Below are positions 1-7,132 of a stretch of DNA of 10,775 nt, in pieces. A program made the translations under genes and the position numbers. Within the stretch, counting starts at the first letter, position 1. Every line of letters starts with the position of its first letter. This DNA is from Kerstersia sp052103615 (GTDB lineage: Bacteria; Pseudomonadota; Gammaproteobacteria; Burkholderiales; Burkholderiaceae_B), in NCBI RefSeq assembly GCF_052103615.1, contig NZ_JBQEKA010000102.1, positions 1-10,775 of the forward strand. The letters are read 5' to 3'. Under the pieces are notes generated by a model. It was not told the origin of the DNA and did not search any database. It saw only the letters and a program-made list of their open reading frames with translations.

Positions 1-535
1 CCTGCCCGAGGATCATGCCCAGGAGATCTATGCCGACGAAACCCAGCAGCGCGCTGCAAGCCATCAATACCAGCCAGGCGATCCCCGTGAATACCGCCGC
101 CGCTGCCCAGGCGCACAGAATGTCCCAGCTATGCAGGAACAACTGCGCATAATTGCGCCAGCCGCCAGGCTGCGTCAGCCCGGCCGCCAAAAAGGGCACG
201 GCAATGACAGGCAGCAAACCCAGGCCCGCCCACATCTGCGGCGCCGACACAAAGCCATCAATATCCTCATAGCCCCCCATGCCGATCGCCGCCAGTGCAG
301 CGCAAAACACGGCCAGCCCGCCAGCCGCCGCCAGCGCCTGGCGCAAGGGCAGCCTGGGCAATAGCGACAGCGCCGCCAGGCTCAGCGTCGCGGCGGCAAT
401 CAGCCCCAGCGCCCACCCGGTTTGCGATTCGGCTCCTGCCCGCATGGCCATCAGCCACCAGCAAAGCAGGCCCAGGAAAGCCCCCGCCGAACCCAGCAGG
501 ATACGTCTTTGATAAACAGGATTATTGGTACTCAT
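1..535 (-). CDS. DUF4153-type integral membrane protein, N-terminal part (runs off the left edge)
   Basis: An open frame begins at the ATG at 535 and is still open at the edge, giving about 178 residues. The protein is very hydrophobic, with membrane segments at about residues 12-31, 41-60, 68-88, 101-120 and 140-175. The stretch around residues 125-165, with a W-R-N-Y...LF..SW pattern followed by a helix ending in G-I-A-W-L, resembles the DUF4153 family of inner-membrane proteins, whose function is not established. I infer the family from this pattern and the multi-helix layout. The ribosome binding site is weak, so the start could lie a few codons off. The 153 nt between this start and the next gene's stop at 689 holds no gene and no convincing promoter. 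Confidence 0.6.
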   Translation of the reverse strand, partial: MSTNNPVYQRRILLGSAGAFLGLLCWWLMAMRAGAESQTGWALGLIAAATLSLAALSLLPRLPLRQALAAAGGLAVFCAALAAIGMGGYEDIDGFVSAPQMWAGLGLLPVIAVPFLAAGLTQPGGWRNYAQLFLHSWDILCAWAAAAVFTGIAWLVLMACSALLGFVGIDLLGMILGQ

Positions 536-688
536 CGCCAGCCTGAAGATCCATAGGAAACAAGGGCGGGCCTCATGGCGCACGCCGCAACCCCGGCAGT
601 ATGCCATTCTTGTTTTTGCGAACGGCCGCTATCGCAGGCCGATGTGGTAACGCCTCTGCAAGGATTGCGAGCAAATGCTGCGCCGCCG

Positions 689-1930
689 CTAACCCTCGAC
701 CGCAGCCCCGGCCGCCGCCCCTGCCGCAGCAGCGCGCGCCTCGGCCCCCACCGTGGAGGGTTTGTCCACACGCCATTCCGGCGGTGCCTCCACAATGCAG
801 TCACGCCCCCTGGACTTGGCCACATACAAGGTTTCATCCACACGCGCCATCAATTCCGCCAGCGACTCTCCCGGTTTGTAAACCCCGACGCCAGCGCTGA
901 AGGTATAGGCCAGGTCGGTTCCATCCACCACGCAGGGCACGCGCTGGATCAGGCGCTGCATGCGCTCCAACATTTTCACCCCTTCGGCTTGCGTAGTTTC
1001 CGGGCAGATCACGATGAATTCCTCGCCCCCCATACGCCCGAACACGTCACTGGCCCGCAAGCTGCCGCCGATCAGGCCCCCGAAGTGTTTCAGCACACGG
1101 TCCCCTGCCGCGTGGCCGCGGCTGTCGTTGATCGCCTTGAAGCGGTCCAGGTCTATCATCGCCAGGGACAAGGGGCGGCCCGTCCGCACGGCCGTGCGCA
1201 AGGCCCTTTCCGCCTGCATCAGGCAAGCGCGCCGCATCAGTGCCCCGGTCAGTTCATCGACACTGGCCAGATGCTCCAGCCGCCGCACCAGACGATCATG
1301 CACCAGCATCACCCTGCCTGCCGCCAGGCAAGGCAAAGCCACAATACCCAGGCCTAAAAACAGGGTGGTCGCCGATGAGGTTTCCAGCAAATGATTTTGC
1401 CTCACCAAGCCCAGGCCATAAGTCAGGCCCCGGGCAGCATGCGTCAGCCCGCCTATGCTCGCGGCAATGCAAACAAAACGGTATGCGTAGGAGAAATGGC
1501 CATCTGGCCGGATCTGATAACTGATCCAGGCCACAGAGAAATAGATATAGGCATGGAACACCGACACCAACGCAATACGCGCATTCAGGTTATCGCTGTA
1601 ATACGTCCAATACCACATGCCTGCCAGAATCAGCAGCCAGGCCAGATATTCCATCTGCCGCACTGGCTTGATCCCTGCAAATTTCCGGCAGCCCTGCAAA
1701 ATAATGAGCAGGCCCAGCATCAGCAATTGATTTGCCGCGATCACGGAAATGGCCTTGGGCCAGTCATAGGCCTGCATGCACACCAGCACCAGCGAGGCGA
1801 TGGATAGCGAACAGCCCATCACCCAATCGCGCACCCCTGCCACTCTGGCGCTCAGCATGGAGCCCAGCACGCCCAGGCTCAACAGGGCAGAGACAATGGT
1901 GACGATCAAAATGCTGACGGGATCAGGCAT
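689..1930 (-). CDS. Seven-helix membrane diguanylate cyclase (GGDEF domain)
   Basis: This predicted inner-membrane enzyme makes the second messenger cyclic di-GMP from two GTP. With the start at 1930 (Met-Pro-Asp-Pro) it is 413 residues. Seven hydrophobic segments (about 4-26, 34-54, 58-80, 92-110, 117-140, 148-171, 185-210) form an N-terminal sensor-like region that I cannot assign to a named domain. The GGDEF domain follows at about 215-385. Its signature is GGEEF at 301-305, a metal-binding Asp lies at about 260 in the DLDRFK motif, and the RASD at 292-295, five residues before GGEEF, is a canonical I-site for product inhibition. The enzyme therefore looks active and feedback-controlled. 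The tail after about 395 is rich in Ala and Gly. A TTG at 1984 would add 18 residues, but 1930 gives a normal membrane-protein N terminus. Neither start has a strong ribosome binding site. Confidence 0.88.
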   Translation of the reverse strand: MPDPVSILIVTIVSALLSLGVLGSMLSARVAGVRDWVMGCSLSIASLVLVCMQAYDWPKAISVIAANQLLMLGLLIILQGCRKFAGIKPVRQMEYLAWLLILAGMWYWTYYSDNLNARIALVSVFHAYIYFSVAWISYQIRPDGHFSYAYRFVCIAASIGGLTHAARGLTYGLGLVRQNHLLETSSATTLFLGLGIVALPCLAAGRVMLVHDRLVRRLEHLASVDELTGALMRRACLMQAERALRTAVRTGRPLSLAMIDLDRFKAINDSRGHAAGDRVLKHFGGLIGGSLRASDVFGRMGGEEFIVICPETTQAEGVKMLERMQRLIQRVPCVVDGTDLAYTFSAGVGVYKPGESLAELMARVDETLYVAKSRGRDCIVEAPPEWRVDKPSTVGAEARAAAAGAAAGAAVEG

Positions 1931-2004
1931 GAGACAGGCAAGATAAGCAGGACACGCGCTGGCCTGACGGCCCTTGCGTGCCAAATCATCACAAATTTCG
2001 GACC

Positions 2005-2034
2005 ATTCTAACCTTGCGAAGCGTTTCTCGACAA
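2005..2034 (-). promoter_or_regulatory. Candidate sigma70 promoter for the diguanylate cyclase gene
   Basis: On the minus strand TTGTCG (2029-2034) is followed after 18 nt by TAGAAT (2005-2010), which matches 5 of 6 positions of the -10 consensus. Transcription would start near 1998, about 70 nt upstream of the preferred start codon. The -35 element is only a fair match. The rest of the region 1931-2169 between the cyclase and the glutathione S-transferase gene shows no gene. Confidence 0.35.
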
Positions 2035-2169
2035 AGTTCTAGCCCGTCTATCTTGACAAAAATCAGCTGCCCAAAGGCCCGCCCCCGCTGCCAAGATCAG
2101 GCCGGAGCGGCAGCCACCCCGCAGTCCGCGAACACGGGCTGCGGCACTGGCGGCGCCCGCCCCGCCGCA

Positions 2170-2775
2170 TCAGGCCAGGCCTTCTTCCTTCAGGCTCTGC
2201 TGCACTGCCGGCCTGGCGGCAATCAGCGCCTGCCAGCGCTGCACATGCGCAAAGGCGGAAAGATCGAATTTGACGATGCGCGCCCAGCCGAGCACGACCC
2301 AAAGATAGACGTCGGCAACGGTATAGACGTCCCCGGCGATATACGTCTGCCTGGACAGCAGCCCATCAACATAGGCGATGCGCTTTTGCAGCACGGCCCG
2401 GCTGGCCTCTTTGGTTTCTTCCGGCGTGCCCGGACGGAAAAACGCGGCAAACCCTTTATGCAATTCCGTGCCGGCAAAAGACAGGAATTCCAGCGTTTTA
2501 TAGCGGGGCAGCGCGCCCACGGGCGGCAGCAGGCCCGCTGCGGGCTTCTGGTCTGCCAGGTATTGCACCAGCGCAGCCACTTCCGTCAGCACCTGGCCGT
2601 CATCCAGCACCAGCGCCGGCACATACCCATTGGGGTTGATGGCCAGATAATCGTCGCCGTGTTCCGTCGTTTTGTTGGACATGCTGACCCGGATCAGATC
2701 CAGCTTGATGCCCAATTCATTGGCAACAATATGAGGCGCCAGCGAACATGCGCCGGGCATATAGTAGAGTTTCAT
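2170..2775 (-). CDS. gstA: Beta-class glutathione S-transferase, GstA-like
   Basis: This cytosolic enzyme conjugates or exchanges glutathione on electrophilic substrates in detoxification and redox defence. It is 201 residues, the same length as E. coli GstA, which it resembles throughout. The N-terminal thioredoxin-fold domain starts MKLYYMPGACSLAPHI and carries Cys10, the residue typical of bacterial beta-class enzymes. It continues with the NPNGYVPAL segment (cis-Pro loop, about 48-55) and the LTE glutathione-binding motif at 63-65. The all-helical C-terminal domain carries His106 in TELHKGF, the second characteristic residue. The next position after Glu65 is Val rather than the usual Ser or Gly, a minor departure. 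The start at 2775 is supported by GGAG 9 nt upstream. The frame is open further upstream, but that extension lacks any family similarity. The upstream gap to the dehydrogenase gene (2776-2986) holds a GC-rich hairpin at 2966-2985 and no gene. Confidence 0.93.
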   Translation of the reverse strand: MKLYYMPGACSLAPHIVANELGIKLDLIRVSMSNKTTEHGDDYLAINPNGYVPALVLDDGQVLTEVAALVQYLADQKPAAGLLPPVGALPRYKTLEFLSFAGTELHKGFAAFFRPGTPEETKEASRAVLQKRIAYVDGLLSRQTYIAGDVYTVADVYLWVVLGWARIVKFDLSAFAHVQRWQALIAARPAVQQSLKEEGLA

Positions 2776-2986
2776 GCCGTCTATCTCCAGTTGGCAGAAA
2801 AAATCCGCCGCCGCCTGCTGGCAGCGGCAAGCGCCGCACCGCGTCAGGCCTGTTTCCCAGGCCGTCCTCCCGGCAGTGCCGGACAGCAATCCATCATAAC
2901 GACCGCCACCGACTTGCGCCAGCGGGTGAAAGCCGCTGCAATCACGGATGCTCCGGCGCCTGGGCCGGGCGCTGCGCGGCGCCCGT

Positions 2987-3754
2987 TCAGGCGTCGCGAT
3001 CCACGGCGAACGGCGCCCAGGCCTGACGGCTGGGCATGATTTCCAGGCGGTTGATATTGATGTGCGGCGGCAGCGTGGCAATATAGAAAATCTGCTCAGC
3101 GATATCTTCCGCGCTCAGCGGCTGCGTGCCGCGGTAGAGTTTGTCCGAAGCGGTCTGATCACCCTTGGTGCGCACCAGGGTAAATTCTGTCTCGGCCATC
3201 CCCGGCGCCAGGTCCGTCACCCGCACGCCGGTGGAAATCAGGTCACAGCGCAGGTTATAGGAAAACTGTTTGACGAATGCCTTGGTCGCGCCATAGACAT
3301 GGCCGCCGGGGTAAGGCCATTCGCCCGCCACCGAACCGAGATTGATAATGCTGGCGCCGCTGCCGGTTTCCAGCAACTGCGGCAGCAGCGCATGCGTCAC
3401 GTTGACCAGGCCCGTGACATTGGTATCTATCATCGTATGCCAGTCTTCCAGCGCCACCTTTTGCGCGGGTTCCGGCGCCAGCGCCAGGCCGGCATTATTG
3501 ACGAGCGCGGTCAGCGGACGGAATTCTGCGGGCACCGCCGCCACCATGGCAGCCACCGCCTCGGCATCCCTGACGTCCAGCGCGGCGATGTGTACCGGCA
3601 CCTGATCTTCCAGCTCGCGCTTGAGCGCTTCCAGACGCTCATAACGCCTGCCGGACAACACCAGCGACCAGCCTGCCTTGGCAAAACGGCGTGCCGTCGC
3701 GCGGCCAAAGCCCGAAGTCGCGCCGGTAATGAAAACCACGTTTTTCTTGCTCAT
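2987..3754 (-). CDS. ydfG: NADP-dependent short-chain dehydrogenase, YdfG-like (3-hydroxy acid dehydrogenase)
   Basis: A cytosolic classical short-chain dehydrogenase of 255 residues. Visible motifs are the nucleotide-binding TGATSGFG at 10-17, Arg residues after the second strand (SGRR, 34-37) that favour NADP, DV at 60-61, NNAG at 86-89, Asn112, catalytic Ser141, and Tyr154-X3-Lys158. Resemblance to E. coli YdfG is strong along the whole length, notably EDWHTMIDTNVTGL, the WPYPGGHVYGATKAFVKQFS region, the RVTDLAPGM...TEF segment and the LPPHININRLEIMP segment. YdfG oxidises L-serine, L-allothreonine and 3-hydroxy acids, and reduces malonic semialdehyde. The same activity here is inferred. 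I chose the start at 3754 because the match begins there; the frame extends 12 codons upstream without similarity. The ribosome binding site (GGGG) is weak. Confidence 0.9.
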   Translation of the reverse strand: MSKKNVVFITGATSGFGRATARRFAKAGWSLVLSGRRYERLEALKRELEDQVPVHIAALDVRDAEAVAAMVAAVPAEFRPLTALVNNAGLALAPEPAQKVALEDWHTMIDTNVTGLVNVTHALLPQLLETGSGASIINLGSVAGEWPYPGGHVYGATKAFVKQFSYNLRCDLISTGVRVTDLAPGMAETEFTLVRTKGDQTASDKLYRGTQPLSAEDIAEQIFYIATLPPHININRLEIMPSRQAWAPFAVDRDA

Positions 3755-3974
3755 GTCGATAACCCCGTTGAAGTCAGTCCAAGCCACCACTGGCTCACCG
3801 TTGCGCCAGGCGCCATAGCAGCCAGTGGGAATCCCTCACGCCAGCGTTGTGGCCGCGCGCATGGCTCAAATCGCGCTGCCCCGCCAATCGGCTAGCTTAT
3901 CCCTACCCGGCAGGATGGCACAAGCCTGAAGCACTCCATTCAACGCTTCATCCGCTGCCCGCCTTGGTGTGCCG

Positions 3975-4022
3975 GCATTGGCGCCCGCATTGATGGCCCG
4001 TATTGATGCCCGCATTGGCGCC
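3975..4022. repeat. 12-bp imperfect tandem repeat, four units, upstream of the nuclease gene
   Basis: Four consecutive 12-nt units begin at 3975, 3987, 3999 and 4011: GCATTGGCGCCC, GCATTGATGGCC, CGTATTGATGCC and CGCATTGGCGCC. The ATTG core is kept in phase in all four. A similar 12-bp periodic repeat lies upstream of the methyltransferase gene (7073-7132). Whether the array binds a regulator or is only low-complexity sequence cannot be told from the sequence. Confidence 0.6.
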
Positions 4023-4146
4023 ACCCGCGGCCGGATCATCCCAGGCCTGTCCTACAATGCCGCTTTGGCGCGCAGCGCAAGGCTTTGCCTTGGGCTCTGT
4101 CCCTTTACCGTATCGCGCCTTGGTTTGGCGCCCCTGTTTCTTGCCT

Positions 4147-4163
4147 GCCGTTCCTGTAACGGC
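4147..4163 (+). promoter_or_regulatory. Hairpin in the leader of the restriction-endonuclease gene
   Basis: GCCGTT (4147-4152) and AACGGC (4158-4163) form a perfect 6-bp inverted repeat around a 5-nt loop, 17 nt upstream of the nuclease ATG. It is an mRNA hairpin or a small protein-binding site. No Shine-Dalgarno sequence is visible between it and the start codon. Confidence 0.35.
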
Positions 4164-4180
4164 TGACGATTTTCTCCGCC

Positions 4181-5266
4181 ATGCCCGTTCCGCCCACTCC
4201 CGCCCCAGCCGTTCCCTACGTCGAGAACATTCGTGCCGCCGGTCTCGGCATTTACGACCCGATCGCCATCGGTGACCCGGCTCTTTGGATTCCTACCCCT
4301 GACCTGGAAGCCCTGCTCGATCAGGCGCTGCGGGGCATTTCTCTGGCCGGGCTGCCGCTGCGGACACGCTCCAAAGTTGCCAAGCAATATGTCTGCGAAG
4401 CGCTGGGCTATCCCCTCCCGCCGTCTTTCCGGCGAGTGCAGCCGCGCTTTCCGGGGCAATTTTTCGATACCTATGTGCAGAAGGCCAATAATCTGCAAGT
4501 CTGGAATGAAGAGCTCTCGCCGTCACGCCGCTATGTGCTGATCCGCGTGAACAGCGCCGACTGCATCAGCCAGGTGCGTGTCGTGACAGGCGACACCTTG
4601 GCGCAACTCGACACCACCGGCACCCTGACACAGAAGTACCAGGCGCGCTGCCTGGTAGGCGAGCAAACAGCCGAACTGGTATCGCAACAGGATACGGCCG
4701 CCCTACAAGCGCTGACCCGTGCCGGGCTGGATCTGGCCGCGGTCACGCCCGTGTCTTACCCCGAAGCCGGCAGCCTGCTGCCAGTGGCTGAGCTGTTCCA
4801 GCGTTTGTCTGCCCTGGTAGGTACCAGCTTTCCCGATCTCGGGGCGGATCAGGAACGCAACCGGGGGGCCGGGCTGCATCAACGGGTCTGCCGCCAGCTG
4901 GGCTATCTGCATTACCAGGATGATGGCCAGTTTCCAGACGTGCGCCAGCAATTGCTGGAAGTCAAACTGCAAACCAGCCCAACCATAGACCTAGGCCTGG
5001 CCCTGCCCTCCGGGCCGGATCTGCTCGATGTGCCGCAACTGAACGGCCACCAGCCGCGCCATTGCGATGTCCGCTATGCCGTGTTCTATGCGCGTACCGA
5101 TGGCCGTCTGGTCACGCTCACCCACCTGATCGTCAGTACCGGGGAAGACTTCTTCACGCGCTTCACCAAATTTCAGGGCAAAGGGCTGAACAAGAAATTG
5201 CAGATCCCGCTACCGGCGGGATTCTTCCGCGCTGACGCCGAAGACACGCCAAACTTGCTGATCTAG
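4181..5266 (+). CDS. Type II restriction endonuclease, PD-(D/E)XK fold, specificity unknown
   Basis: A predicted cytosolic nuclease of 361 residues that cuts unmethylated DNA. It is the restriction partner of the convergent adenine methyltransferase gene, with which it overlaps by 57 nt. The active-site pattern is clear: Pro252-Asp253 in FPD, six residues, then Glu260-Val-Lys262, followed by QTSPTIDLG at 264-272. This is the PD-X(n)-E-X-K arrangement of the most common restriction-enzyme fold. Glu225 in the ERNRG helix just before it may also contribute. No helicase, ATPase or methylase motif is present, so this is a stand-alone type II enzyme. I do not recognise a named family such as PstI/BsuBI, AccI or XhoI. 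The assignment rests on the motif and the adjacent methyltransferase. No Shine-Dalgarno sequence precedes the ATG, which suggests weak translation or a different start. The frame is intact, with no sign of decay. Confidence 0.8.
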   Translation: MPVPPTPAPAVPYVENIRAAGLGIYDPIAIGDPALWIPTPDLEALLDQALRGISLAGLPLRTRSKVAKQYVCEALGYPLPPSFRRVQPRFPGQFFDTYVQKANNLQVWNEELSPSRRYVLIRVNSADCISQVRVVTGDTLAQLDTTGTLTQKYQARCLVGEQTAELVSQQDTAALQALTRAGLDLAAVTPVSYPEAGSLLPVAELFQRLSALVGTSFPDLGADQERNRGAGLHQRVCRQLGYLHYQDDGQFPDVRQQLLEVKLQTSPTIDLGLALPSGPDLLDVPQLNGHQPRHCDVRYAVFYARTDGRLVTLTHLIVSTGEDFFTRFTKFQGKGLNKKLQIPLPAGFFRADAEDTPNLLI

Positions 5267-6949
5267 CTCGCGCTCCAGCGCCTGCGCGTCAGCGCTGCCT
5301 GCCAAGGCATGAATCTGCCGCGCTGTCGCGGCAATCGCCTGGCTCAGCGGCAAGGCGGGATCAGGCAGCGGAAAGCGCTCGACGTACTGGGTAATAAAGC
5401 GGCGGCGCCCCGCATACAGCTTGTTCTGGAAGTTTTCATCGTAAAAGCGCTCGATAAACGAGGAATTGGCCACGGCCGCTGCCAGCCACAGCAAATCTTC
5501 CGCTTCCGGCGTTTCCGCCGCCAGCCAATAGCAATCACCGTTCACCACGCTGCCTTCCAGATCCACCCAGAAGGTAGGCGTTTCCGCGATATCGCGGAAC
5601 ACCAGCTTGGGCAAGGCCCAGCGCGCCGGATCCTGCGGCACCCAGATTTCATACCAATGACGGCCGCCTTCCATCACATAGCGGCGGGCGCTCAGGGTTT
5701 CCCTGTGCGCCTCCAGATAGGCGGCGCTGCGGGGAAACTGCGCCAGATCCAGCGCAATCCGCCGGCCATCCCGCATATCATGCGGATAGAGAATCTGGCG
5801 TTGCCGGACTGGAGCCTGCGCGCGAAAACGCCGCGCAATATGATGCGTCGTCAAAGGCCGCAGCAGTTCGGGCAGACCCTGCGGCGCAACAGCCTGCCAA
5901 TCCTGCTGGATAAAAACCTTATCGGCGCAGGTTTTGACCCCCACGCGTATTTTTCCCAGGTTGCCGAAATGCTTCCAGGTATGGGCCGCGACCGTACGCA
6001 GCCAATCGTCTCCGGCGCCGGTCGCCATGCGCCAGTTATCCTGCGGACGGATACCCGCATCCAGCTTGCCGTGCGTCACCCGCAGCAGCCTGCCATCCGG
6101 CAACGCCGCCACGCCAGGACGCGCCAGGGCAGCAATGGGATTGGACACACGCCGGCGGGTGTCCTGCCCTGCGGCTTGCGTCTCATAGGCGGACACGAAA
6201 CCGGCAGCCGCCGCCCTGACTTCCGGCGCGCCACGTTCCAGCAGCAACACCGCCGGCAGCACCGCCGTATCGAATAAACGCGTATCGCCCAGATCCCAGA
6301 CATGGCGGATACGGAAATGGCGCCGCAGCATGGCCCGCACCGCAGCGCCCGAACGCGTGCTCATGAAGCGGTTGGACACGATCAGGCCCACCATGCCCCC
6401 GACATGCAGCACGCGGGCGATGCCGGCGACAAAGGCGTGATACATATCAACCCGGCCCTTCAGGCCAAACTGCTCCGCCAGCCAGCGCGCTTGGGCCGCA
6501 CCCAGCACCTGGGTGCGGATATAGGGCGGATTGGCAATGACCAGATCAAAATACGCGCTGCCATGTTCCGGCTGCCCCTCGGGTTGCGCCAGGGCATAAT
6601 CCAGAAAACTGCCATGTATCATGTGCAGCACGGCCTGCGGATACGACGCTTCCAGGCGCTGGCGGGTCACAGCCAGCGCTGCCGCATCCGTTTCAAAGGC
6701 ATGCACATCCACATCAGTGATGCCGCGCTGAGCCAGCTCCGCCAACAGGCTGAGCAACAATTCCCCTTCGCCCACGCCCGGATCCAGGACGCGCAGACGC
6801 CTGCCCGATGGCAGGATGCCCTGAGCCTCGGCCATGCGTGCGGCAACGAAATCCGAGAGTATGCCCGGCGTGTATGTCGCGCCGCCTGCTTTCTCTCCGG
6901 AAACCCGCTGATAGCGGCCGCTGATAGCGGCATCGCCGGGAACTGCCAT
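5210..6949 (-). CDS. Type II N6-adenine DNA methyltransferase, gamma class (Eco57I/TaqI-like)
   Basis: This enzyme transfers a methyl group from S-adenosylmethionine to adenine in the recognition site and protects host DNA from the convergent nuclease. It is 579 residues. Motif order is X, I, IV: TYTPG at 25-29, LDPGVGEG at 55-62, FETD at 85-88, and the catalytic NPPY at 140-143, which gives the gamma class. The C-terminal half has features of the TaqI-like target-recognition region: KIRVGVKTCADKVFI, HWYEIWVP, KLVFRDI, and a final helical segment ending in VFGVSAEE. This single-chain layout is that of type II enzymes such as M.PstI, M.HincII or M.AccI, not of type I HsdM. The start at 6949 is chosen because GGAAG lies 5 nt upstream and motif X falls at the usual distance; the frame is open a further 21 codons. 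The target sequence cannot be read from the protein. Confidence 0.92.
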   Translation of the reverse strand: MAVPGDAAISGRYQRVSGEKAGGATYTPGILSDFVAARMAEAQGILPSGRRLRVLDPGVGEGELLLSLLAELAQRGITDVDVHAFETDAAALAVTRQRLEASYPQAVLHMIHGSFLDYALAQPEGQPEHGSAYFDLVIANPPYIRTQVLGAAQARWLAEQFGLKGRVDMYHAFVAGIARVLHVGGMVGLIVSNRFMSTRSGAAVRAMLRRHFRIRHVWDLGDTRLFDTAVLPAVLLLERGAPEVRAAAAGFVSAYETQAAGQDTRRRVSNPIAALARPGVAALPDGRLLRVTHGKLDAGIRPQDNWRMATGAGDDWLRTVAAHTWKHFGNLGKIRVGVKTCADKVFIQQDWQAVAPQGLPELLRPLTTHHIARRFRAQAPVRQRQILYPHDMRDGRRIALDLAQFPRSAAYLEAHRETLSARRYVMEGGRHWYEIWVPQDPARWALPKLVFRDIAETPTFWVDLEGSVVNGDCYWLAAETPEAEDLLWLAAAVANSSFIERFYDENFQNKLYAGRRRFITQYVERFPLPDPALPLSQAIAATARQIHALAGSADAQALERELDQQVWRVFGVSAEESRR

Positions 6950-6954
6950 AAATT

Positions 6955-6959
6955 CTTCC
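6955..6959 (-). promoter_or_regulatory. Ribosome binding site that fixes the methyltransferase start
   Basis: GGAAG lies 5 nt upstream of the ATG at 6949. It supports this start over the longer open frame reaching 7012, and contrasts with the nuclease gene, which has no such site. Confidence 0.7.
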
Positions 6960-6978
6960 GTATTGCCGGTTTCGGACA

Positions 6979-7009
6979 CCTGGCCATCCGCCCTGCAAGG
7001 GCGGCCAGG
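6979..7009 (-). promoter_or_regulatory. Bulged hairpin in the methyltransferase leader
   Basis: The 31-nt element has an outer 6-bp stem (CCTGGC/GCCAGG) and an inner 6-bp stem (CGCCCT/AGGGCG) with a TGC loop and a 4-nt bulge on one side. It ends 29 nt upstream of the methyltransferase ATG. It could act as an mRNA structure or as an operator; no T-run follows, so it is not an ordinary terminator. Confidence 0.5.
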
Positions 7010-7072
7010 CAAGGCGGCTATGTTTGTTCAAGCATCACGCGCAATGCCGTTATTGCTGTCCCCGCCACACGC

Positions 7073-7132
7073 CGCAATGAACGGCGCAATAAATAGCACC
7101 ATAAATGGCGCGATGAACGGCACAATAACTGC
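7073..7132. repeat. 12-bp imperfect tandem repeat, five units, upstream of the methyltransferase gene
   Basis: Five consecutive 12-nt units begin at 7073, 7085, 7097, 7109 and 7121: CGCAATGAACGG, CGCAATAAATAG, CACCATAAATGG, CGCGATGAACGG and CACAATAACTGC. The consensus is close to CRCaATrAAyGG. The stretch is more AT-rich than its surroundings. Together with the array at 3975-4022, it means that both genes of the restriction-modification pair have a 12-bp periodic array in their upstream regions. Confidence 0.65.

Larger units (their letters stand above)
3755..4180. other. 426-nt intergenic region between the divergent dehydrogenase and nuclease genes
   Basis: No convincing gene lies here. 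It must hold the promoters for two divergent genes, but I see no consensus pair for either. On the plus strand TACAAT (4053-4058) could be a -10 element for the nuclease gene, though it lacks a matching -35. Structured elements are a 12-bp imperfect tandem repeat (3975-4022), a CAAGGC/GCCTTG hairpin with a TTT loop (4078-4092), and a GCCGTT/AACGGC hairpin close to the nuclease start (4147-4163). Confidence 0.6.

Noticed and set aside
575..1357. Long open frame on the plus strand opposite the diguanylate cyclase gene
   Set aside because: It is antisense to a gene with clear domain motifs. Its product is rich in His, Gln, Arg and Pro with no recognisable motif, as expected of a GC-rich shadow frame.
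2966..2985. GC-rich inverted repeat CGGGCGC/GCGCCCG between the dehydrogenase stop and the glutathione S-transferase start as a terminator
   Set aside because: No T-run follows in either direction, and such repeats arise easily in sequence this GC-rich.
1978..3895. Two long plus-strand open frames opposite the glutathione S-transferase and dehydrogenase genes
   Set aside because: Both are antisense to strongly supported family members and have no motif of their own; their composition is that of a shadow frame.
5309..7096. Plus-strand open frames opposite the methyltransferase gene
   Set aside because: The minus strand encodes a protein with all methyltransferase motifs. The plus-strand products show only composition bias and no ribosome binding site.
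7073..7132. CRISPR-like array
   Set aside because: The 12-nt units are contiguous, imperfect and lack spacers; no cas gene is present.
3975..7132. Controller (C) protein gene for the restriction-modification pair
   Set aside because: Neither leader region contains a small helix-turn-helix frame with a plausible start and ribosome binding site.
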